Assembly: GCA_039602395.1 (NCBI GenBank)
Contig: JBCNJP010000017.1
Span: 23,270,275-23,334,274, forward strand
Length of the DNA: 64,000 nucleotides
Source of the DNA: Deinandra increscens subsp. villosa
Lineage: Eukaryota; Streptophyta; Magnoliopsida; Asterales; Asteraceae
Direction of reading: 5' to 3'
Under the pieces are notes generated by a model. It was not told where the DNA came from and searched no databases. It saw only the letters and a program-made list of their open reading frames with translations. A program made the translations under genes and the position numbers. Positions 56,817 to 64,000 of the stretch are shown here, piece by piece (the stretch's first letter is position 1; every line of letters starts with the position of its first letter).

Positions 56817-58473
56817 CTAAGAGACCGAGACAAGTGCATCAGGCTTCTTCACAATCATTTCTTCCTCGCGATAATCGTAAACACCAAAAACCTCCATTTT
56901 TGTACCTACAACTTCTTCACAAACTCATCAAAAATCAATATCGATGCAAAAGATACATCTAAAACTACCTTTCAAGTATCACAAGCGCAAAAACGCCTCT
57001 AAAACTTGTGTATTCGATGAGAAATTTGTAGAAAGGGAGGATTAGCAACCGAGTGATGAAAAACACGAAGAACTGGGATTAAACCGATGAATCGAAGGGA
57101 AAATAGTCGATTGATGTGTGTATCTAGGTCGGAATGTGAAGCCAAAGGTAGTGGTATGTACGATTCTCACTGACGAAGGTCGGAGATAGCCGGAAAGTGG
57201 TTTTCCGGCAAAAAAGGGGGGCGGCTAGGGTTTTGGGCTGAGGATCGTAAACACAGAGAGGAGAGGGAAGGTGCGATCGTAAACGGTGAGTGGAGTGAGA
57301 TCGTAAATGAGGGGGTGTGAGGGTTTTGTTAAAAAAAATTGCATAATGCCCCCTTCAAGTTTTCAAAAACTTTCAAATATCCCCAAACCTCTTCTAAATG
57401 ATAAAACATTTGAACATAGGTTAATTTTGAAAAATTTGGGAATTACAAAACTTCCACTCAGACTCATACCCCGAGAACCCGATCTTGATCATGAAGAAGA
57501 ATAAAATTTTTAAACAGTCTGAAACTTTAAAAATAAATAAATAAAATAAATCATGAAGACAAAGATACCTAATGCAGAAATTAAATATTTACTTGCCTTG
57601 AAACTGATGTTTTTCATGGATCAAACCAGACTTATCTTTGACTGAGGAACCCTTTTCAGCTTCTGTTACTCGACGCTCTAGACGATTGCCAGAATATTTT
57701 ACCACATAAACTCACATCAAGTCATTTTGAAGTGCTTAATTATGGTACAATATTACCGTCATGTTTAACCGTCCCCACACCCAATTATTCATAGCAAAAC
57801 CTACCCAACCTCAGAGTTTATTGAGGATTCACAAACCCCCAACTTGAGGAACCATGCAACATCGTTATGACTACCACTTATTTCGTTAATTATCAGTTGG
57901 TGATCAGGTCGGCCGTATAAGCACGCAGAGAAGACCAAACAAAATAATTATTTTATTATTTTTCTTTTTCTTTTCATTTTTCTTTTTGTTTTCATTTTTC
58001 TTTTTCTTTTCTGTGGTGTTGTCATAACAGCAGAACATGGCATGTGAGAGAGTGAATACTAGGCAGATACCACTCTCAACCCATTTTTGCTGGGACTCAG
58101 TTTTTTAAACCATGTAGACTAGGACGGGAAACTAAACATATATAAAAGTTAATTTTACTACACTTACATTGATGATCATAGTTTTGGGTTGAGCTTACCG
58201 ACATATCATCTTTGAGCAATCTTTCACTTCAGCCTTACACGTGTCAGTCTCCGATTGTTTTGGACATTTATATCACTTCCTATCAACTCAATACAAACAC
58301 AAAAGACTTCATAAAAACCTCAAACAGATTTTCAGATTTTCTGAAACTTTAACATTTCTTCCCCTGTTTTTATGAGGCTTTTGAAACAAAAACACATTTT
58401 TTTAATTGAATAAACCAAATTAATACCAAAGCAAAAATAAAAACAAAACTATGTACAAAGAGTTTTGATCAGA
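56817..58473 (-). other. Copia II spacer between RNase H and accessory ORF
   Basis: Noncoding. It contains ATCGTAAAC at 56874-56882, 57244-57252 and 57276-57284 and ATCGTAAAT at 57300, matching the LTR motif. An AGGTCGG...CACGCAGAGAAGACC module is at about 57906, as in Copia III. A pyrimidine tract runs at 57959-58012. No clear TATA box was found between the motif array and the ATG. Confidence 0.55.
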
Positions 58474-59210
58474 TCATTCCTCGAAGGCAATCATCCTTAG
58501 GCCTTCAACACACATTTTAAAATTTTGACGAGGAAGGGGTTTTGTGAAAAGGTCAGAAACATTTTGATCAGAGTTTACCTTTTCGAGCTGAATCAACTTC
58601 CTATCATAGCAATCACGAATGAAATGTACCTTGATATCTATGTGCTTTGTTTTGGAATGTTGAACGGGATTCTTGACAATTTGCAGAGCAGCAGCATTAT
58701 CACAAAAAATTGGAGTACTAAAGAATTCCATACCGTAGTCAGTGAGCTAATTCTGAATCCATACTACCTGTGAGCATCCAGTTGATGCTACCACATATTT
58801 AGCTTCTACAGTTAACTTGGAAACGGTATGCTGCTTCTTGCTCTGCCATGAAATGAGTCTGCCTCCCAAGTATTGACACCCACCAGTTGTTGATTTCCTA
58901 TCAAGATCACTACCTCTATAATCACTGTCAGTAAATGGAAATAATTGAAAATCAGTATTCTTAGGATACCAAAGTCCAAGCCGAGGCTTGCCCTTGAGAT
59001 ACCTAAAAATACATTTAACAGCTGCTAAATGAGAGAGTTTAGGATTAGCCTGGTAACGTGCACACACACATACTACATGCATGATATCGGACCTGCTTGC
59101 TGTCAAATACATGAGTGAACCGATCATTGAATGATACATGAATTCACTCACTGATTCCCCATCTGCATCTGCTGTCAGTAAAGGCCAGGATGTCATGGGA
59201 GTGGAGATGG
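58474..59210 (-). pseudogene. Copia II RNase H
   Basis: Open pieces 58747-59196 and 58474-58731 lie in one frame, separated by a single stop. Blocks: MIGSLMYLTASRSDI, FTDSDYRGSDLDRKST, the QSKKQHTVSKLTVEAKY helix (TVEA in place of the usual TAEA), CDNAAALQI and KTKHIDIKVHFIRD. The N-terminal side is cut at 59215 by the non-autonomous element. Confidence 0.9.
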
Positions 59211-59414
59211 GCTTGTGAAAAACCGTATACGGATCGTTTCTATGGATGAGACGGATGTTTTGTCATTGAATCATGTCGAATGATTACATAACGAAGGAGT
59301 ATACAACAATTAAGCTCCGGGGGAGGTTGGACAGAACCTCCCCTCTCAACACACAGAAACAAGACAGAAACTTGCAAAGAAATACAAAGACGAAACTATT
59401 TATACTTCTTAATT

Positions 59415-59500
59415 CTGTCCGAACTGGGCACCTCCGAACTCTGTCCGAACTCCCTCCGAACCTGGAGTTCGGCCAACTCCGAACCTAGAGTTCGGCTGGG
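59415..59500 (-). promoter_or_regulatory. CCGAAC motif array upstream of TATA in the non-autonomous LTR
   Basis: CCGAAC(T/C) occurs five times and GTTCGG twice within 86 bp, including the near-palindrome CCGAACCTGGAGTTCGG. On the minus strand the TATA box (complement of CTATTTATAC, 59396-59405) follows. The same layout is at 61281-61400. A third, larger cluster lies in the interior at 60700-60880. Confidence 0.65.
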
Positions 59501-60578
59501 TTTTGGACCTCAGTTTATGTCTTCGACAAATCAGTCTGTTTGAAAATTCGAACAGTAACGGCCACACAAGGTTCATGCATCAACAAATTCCCCCTTGGAC
59601 GTTACTGTCGAATCCAGACAATGATCTTCTAGCAATCTTCAGTTAGCTTGCTAAATCATCAGGTATGCACGAAACAATTCGAATCTTGTGCAATCTCCAC
59701 AACAAATAAAATTCCCCCTAGCTTCAAGCACAACCATCCAATTGGAACCGGCATGTATGATAATGGTTCACTTCATAAGTTGTATCCGGAAATTGTAAAG
59801 ACACACGAACATCACTGCATCTTAATAAGAATCTTCAATCTTCACCGAATTGTAACACATTCTGATCTTTATTAAATCAGACACGATCAGCATCTTCAAT
59901 CCCGGAAATTCCCCCTCAGCATCAAATCCATCCCAATATATTACTCCGGTAAACGTATATCTCGTTGTAGACTGGAATCTGACCAAGTCTTTCGACAACT
60001 CAATAAAGTATCGGGCATATGACAGAAAGTTCCAAACCATAATTGAAAACTTTGACATATCGGTTCGCACGAACATCAGAATATACCACATTTCCATGAA
60101 GATCAAAAACCACCATCATCCCTGAACTGATTGCTTTTGAATATTCACTTTTTCAATTATGAAACCTTGAAAGTTTTAGGGTCCCCAATTTCCCCCTAAA
60201 TAAGTGACATATTCAAATCTTCAATATTCTTCTGATTCCAACCCCGCATTCTTGTAGTGGAATGATAAACTCAAGTAGCCCACAACGGAATCTTTAATCT
60301 CATTCAATCTTCAGTTTGTGTAGAAAAATAATCTCCGACAAACGTTCCCAAGTAATCATAACCATGTCTCCGAATCTCTGTCCATCATCAGAAAACATGT
60401 ATTCTTGAATCTCTGTCCATCATCAAGAACAATGACTACCCACAAACTCATTTCTTGAAATTCGATCACTAACTCATAACAAGTATCAGAATCTGGATTT
60501 TCTTCAAATATAACACCCCACAGCTACCAAATCAAGGGTAAACTCGATAACTGATCCGCTTCTTTCAAATTCCCACCT

Positions 60579-60668
60579 AACGGGGGTTCGGGGGCAGCGC
60601 CCCTGAGAAGCGGGGTCCAAGGGGAGGCAGTCCCTGGCGGGGTCCAAGGGGCAGAGCCCCTAGCTGGG
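60579..60668. repeat. GC-rich tandem hairpins (GGGGCAGnGCCCC)
   Basis: Three imperfect units of about 25-30 bp include GGGGGCAGCGCCCC, GGGGAGGCAGTCCC and GGGGCAGAGCCCC joined by GGGGTCCAAG. Each can fold on itself. The block contrasts with its AT-rich surroundings. Confidence 0.75.
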
Positions 60669-61488
60669 GCCGTGCTTCATCAAAAATGCATTCGAGCTCG
60701 TCCGAACCTTGTCCGATCTACCTCCGAACCCGATCCTCCGAACCCTCTCCGAAACTGACCTTCGGACCTAGTCCGAACCTGACCTTCGGAACCTCCTCCG
60801 AACCTGACCTTCGGACGTCCGAACCTGGAGTTCGGAGCGGTTATTTTTCAGATCTGTTCTTCGGCCGAACGTTGTCCGAACTCGAACTGGAAATTTTTGA
60901 AATCGAACCAGACTCAGAATTTGATCGAATTTGAACATCCAGATGCTTCTGTTAGGTAAAAACATGACTCAGAAAGACTCGATTGATCAAAAACCAATCA
61001 GAAACACTTTCAATCATCCCTAACCGAAGGTTTAACGTCTCGAAATGAAGAAAAACGATAGATTTCGACCATAGAAAGAGCCAACAGCTCTGATACCAAC
61101 TGAAAAACCGTATACGGATCGTTTCTATGGATGAGACGGAAGTTTTGTCATTGAATCATGTCGAATGATTACATAACGAAGGAGTATACAACAATTAAGC
61201 TCCGGGGGAGGTTGGACAGAACCTCCCCTCTCAACACACAGAAACAAGACAGAAACTTGCAAAGAAATACAAAGACGAAACTATTTATACTTCTTAATTC
61301 TGTCCGAACTGGGCACCTCCGAACTCTGTCCGAACTCCCTCCGAACCTGGAGTTCGGCCATCAAGGTTCGGCCAACTCCGAACCTAGAGTTCGGCTGGGT
61401 TTCGGACCTCAGTTCATGTCTTCGACAAATCAGTCTGTTTGACAATTCGAACAGTAACGGCCACACAAGGTTCATGCATCAACAGCTT

Positions 61489-61988
61489 NNNNNNNNNNNN
61501 NNNNNNNNNNNNNNNNNNNNNNNNNNNNNNNNNNNNNNNNNNNNNNNNNNNNNNNNNNNNNNNNNNNNNNNNNNNNNNNNNNNNNNNNNNNNNNNNNNNN
61601 NNNNNNNNNNNNNNNNNNNNNNNNNNNNNNNNNNNNNNNNNNNNNNNNNNNNNNNNNNNNNNNNNNNNNNNNNNNNNNNNNNNNNNNNNNNNNNNNNNNN
61701 NNNNNNNNNNNNNNNNNNNNNNNNNNNNNNNNNNNNNNNNNNNNNNNNNNNNNNNNNNNNNNNNNNNNNNNNNNNNNNNNNNNNNNNNNNNNNNNNNNNN
61801 NNNNNNNNNNNNNNNNNNNNNNNNNNNNNNNNNNNNNNNNNNNNNNNNNNNNNNNNNNNNNNNNNNNNNNNNNNNNNNNNNNNNNNNNNNNNNNNNNNNN
61901 NNNNNNNNNNNNNNNNNNNNNNNNNNNNNNNNNNNNNNNNNNNNNNNNNNNNNNNNNNNNNNNNNNNNNNNNNNNNNNNNNNNNNNNN
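61489..61988. other. Assembly gap (500 N)
   Basis: Exactly 500 N, again a placeholder. The sequence to the left is the edge of an insertion in Copia II, while the sequence to the right is not Copia II, so the hidden interval is probably much longer. Confidence 0.98.
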
Positions 61989-62048
61989 AAAAACATACAT
62001 GATATGGTCTCGTTCAAATAGATTACTACAAAGAAGTAAATATGTAAC

Positions 62049-62118
62049 CTGGATGGCTGAAAACTTCCTTCATAGCCTTCCTTTTATCTACATTGTCATG
62101 TACATCGACGTTAACAAC
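62049..62118 (-). pseudogene. Exon-like fragment of an HMA-domain gene
   Basis: A 70-nt open stretch on the minus strand is bounded by an acceptor AATAG (62119-62123) and a donor CAG/GTTACA. It encodes VNVDVHDNVDKRKAMKEV and ends PG, matching the first helix of plant heavy-metal-associated (HIPP-like) proteins, in which a short second exon of about this size is common. No CXXC metal site is visible in this exon. The following exon would lie in the gap. It could be a captured fragment or part of a broken gene. Confidence 0.4.
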
Positions 62119-62492
62119 CTATTAAATAAGAACACGCTCAACCAATTACTCAAGTGAACTTTATCTCATACTAAAGGAGTTTGACATGAACAAAATTTAT
62201 TATAAATCAAGCAAAACATGCCAATATAACTTGCAAAAAGTTACCACTTTATTTAACCAGATTATCTCAATAACATCAAGTGCATCTATGCTTATTAAAG
62301 GCTCCAAAACATGTGAAGTTCACATGTTAAACCTCCAAAAAAAATTAATTAACCCATTCCAGACCCACAAAATCACTAAACCCATTAAAAGAATGTTAAG
62401 AACAAAGTAAACTCCCTTATTATTTTCATCAAAAGAACAATCTTGCATTTGAATGCATATCTATAGCATAATTGAAAAAAAAAACAACTCAC

Positions 62493-62581
62493 CAGCAGTA
62501 CCCCAAACTCGACGATGCTGGAAGTTTTCACAAACCATACTATTTTGGGATTCATTGAGATTAAATCCACCATCTTCAACC
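62493..62581 (-). other. Exon-like open stretch, unidentified
   Basis: An 89-nt frame without stops on the minus strand lies between an acceptor (CATAAG) and a strong donor (GCTG/GTGAGT), encoding DGGFNLNESQ and HRRVWGT. The family was not recognised. Between 62582 and 63076 a further, damaged stretch (62787-62866) is open only in short pieces. Confidence 0.3.
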
Positions 62582-63076
62582 CTTATGAACACCAAAATCA
62601 ATTAAAAAAATTATAATGTGTGAACAGATACATACAATTTAAGATGAGGAACATCCATAATGCTACATACCTTTGAATAAGAGCTCAATCGAAATATGTA
62701 ATCAGTGTTTATTTTCCTGTTTTAATGGCTTGTTATCTGTGTTTTCAGTTCCAAAGCAAAACGACACCTGAACCCATCCATTTACCTCCTTGACTGCCAC
62801 CTCCAAGCTTAAGCCTAAATTTCCTCAATCATAGTCCAACCTCCGCCTCCCTTGACATTTCTACAGCAAAAACAATCTGCAATCACCATAAGATAGCCCA
62901 AAGACCACACCAAGTAAAACTTGATTTATTTAGACGACATGATGTGCATTTTTTTAAATAAAATAAACTTTAAATAATTTTAAAATAACTATGAAATATA
63001 TGTCAAAATAACCTTATAGAAATCATTCTAGACAAACTTTTGACAACTTATGTTCCACCAAAACATCCAACAACTT

Positions 63077-63213
63077 CTAAGCTGATTGAAGTGATTGGAT
63101 GAAATTGTAGCTCGCAAATCCCATCCGGCCAAATATAGCGTCTGAAATCCACCTTGAGTTAACTCTTTTGCCGTCACAATCATTCCCCCGTGCTGATCCA
63201 CTCACAGATTCAC
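63077..63213 (-). other. Possible terminal exon, unidentified
   Basis: After an acceptor AAAACAG, 137 nt on the minus strand stay open to a TAG at 63079-63077. They encode a coding-like segment with SRWISDAIFGRMGFASYN. The family was not recognised. A stop here means that the exon at 62581 would belong to another gene or transcript. Confidence 0.3.
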
Positions 63214-64000
63214 CTGTTTTTAGTGAATTAATCAAAGATCTACTCATCTATCAGATCAAATAAATATGCATATACATACAGGTAGATGGTAACCAATTAT
63301 AAGGTGTTCTTTTCTGTGATTGGTAATATATTGAACTGTTTTTATGTATTCTAGTTCATACATATGACTTAAATCCGTAGATAAATTCAATTGTTCTTAT
63401 GCATTTTAATTGGCATATCTTGTTTTGTATACATAAAACACATAGAAAAGTAGTTTACATAATCCGATATTCATATGTTGATACTTGAAAGAGGTCAATG
63501 GTCTAAATAGAAAGATTATTCAGATGTAGATACATGTTTGCCTACAACCTGCCATTTAAATACAAGATATTCATTTCTAATTGAATGAATTAGAATATAT
63601 CTTCTGGTAATCAGGAACACATATTGCTTTCTGCTGTTCTAATATATGCTACATTCAAAGAAAAATGTATGCAAAGTCAATGATGATAGTTTTGTTACGT
63701 CTTTTAGGAAACACAATGTGAAGATGTATTATCTTTATTGTGTTGTACATATATTATTGCCGAAAACATGTTAATCATTTGAAAAGCAATACATCTAAGC
63801 CAATCACCCAAAGCACTATGTTATTCCAACGGTTAAAGGAACAACTTCACTCCGATGCTCCTTAATTATATGACCAGATTTTTGAAAAATCATTACCTAT
63901 AAACATACAGAACACCGACCCAAAACCTTGCAGCCATATACGCAGATGTGTGCCTCAACACAAAAGTAAACAAATGCAAGAACATAAAAAATTAGAACCT
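63214..64000. other. AT-rich interval, nothing firmly recognised
   Basis: No LTR, primer site or long ORF was seen. A short open stretch on the minus strand near 63906-63960 ends at a possible donor (TATAG/GTAATG), too short to assign. The interval could be introns of the gene fragments to its left. Confidence 0.4.

Larger units (their letters stand above)
53859..59215 (-). mobile_element. Copia II, 3' part (LTR, accessory ORF, RNase H)
   Basis: On the minus strand RNase H (59210-58474) is followed by a noncoding spacer, an accessory ORF (56816-54283), a purine tract and the 3' LTR (54253-53859). The rest (gag, protease, integrase, most of RT, 5' LTR) is missing: at 59216 another element is inserted, and beyond it lies the scaffold gap. 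Insertion into LTR C would give the duplication ACTTT (53854-53858), whose partner is not visible. Confidence 0.85.
59216..61484 (-). mobile_element. Non-autonomous LTR element (2.3 kb) in Copia II
   Basis: LTRs at 59216-59585 and 61101-61484 (TGAAAAACCG...CATCAACA) flank 1.5 kb without coding capacity. The initiator tRNA-Met primer site (complement of GCTCTGATACCAAC) is at 61087-61100. A purine tract (complement of AATTCCCCCTTGG) follows the 3' LTR at 59586, and three similar tracts recur at about 59710, 59907 and 60187. The duplication GCTTG at 59211-59215 is matched by GCTT at 61485-61488 before the gap. Its size and lack of genes fit a small LARD or large TRIM mobilised by a Copia element. 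The LTRs differ by a 12-15 bp insertion near 61360. Confidence 0.88.

Noticed and set aside
58361..58372. TTCTTCCCCTG as an extra polypurine tract of Copia II
   Set aside because: Only four consecutive C and a T-interrupted context. Weaker than the tracts next to the LTRs.
61439..62157. ORFs of about 173-227 codons spanning 61439-62157
   Set aside because: They cross the 500-N gap and have no real sequence inside.
1..64000. tRNA, rRNA, CRISPR arrays, bacterial-type operons or ribosome-binding sites
   Set aside because: None was seen by eye. The content is plant nuclear repeat DNA. A short tRNA gene could be missed without a covariance-model search (tRNAscan-SE).

Overview
The window is a gene-poor stretch of a large plant nuclear genome, built almost entirely from nested LTR retrotransposons. 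A eudicot is likely, and Asteraceae is my best guess. The evidence is Copia elements with initiator-tRNA-Met primer sites, an Athila-type Gypsy element with a tRNA-Asp primer site, a Tourist-like MITE, AT-rich intervals and two N runs of exactly 500. The Asteraceae guess rests on remembered resemblance of the accessory ORFs to proteins of that family and is not proven.

Layout. Positions 1-211 are the end of a Copia I-family LTR, followed by a remnant of an older Copia (Copia IV) and by a Gypsy-like LTR (LTR C). Copies of the same junction and of the first part of LTR C recur at 52682-53858, so part of the window is duplicated. 2.7-4.5 kb is another Gypsy-like LTR (LTR B), 4.8-5.2 kb a Copia-like LTR, and 5.3-7.2 kb a chromovirus-like LTR region with a tandem promoter duplication. 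7.2-27.7 kb is Copia III, a minus-strand element with gag but no pol. Its gag is split by a complete Athila element at 13049-26624 with target duplication GATAA. 27.7-39 kb holds LTR fragments, a clean 3.3-kb solo LTR (32257-35541, target duplication AATAA), a long-inverted-repeat MITE, a scaffold gap and a fourth Gypsy-like LTR (LTR D). 39754-52894 is Copia I (minus strand, probably the Sirevirus lineage), inserted into the protease of Copia IV; a Tourist-like MITE sits in its accessory ORF. 53859-59215 is the 3' part of Copia II, interrupted by a small non-autonomous LTR element (59216-61484). After the second gap, 62-64 kb carries exon-like fragments on the minus strand, one resembling a heavy-metal-associated (HMA) domain.

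Every coding region recognised is damaged by stops or frameshifts, but the catalytic residues of both integrases are still readable.

The most interesting signal is regulatory. Each LTR family carries its own short motif, often palindromic, repeated just upstream of a TATA box in the LTR. In Copia I, Copia II and Athila the same family-specific motif reappears between pol and the accessory (env-like) ORF. In Athila and Copia I a TATA-like box follows at similar spacing, and in Athila also a plausible intron ending just before the accessory start codon. This looks like a duplicated promoter module for the accessory gene. It is an inference from sequence alone.
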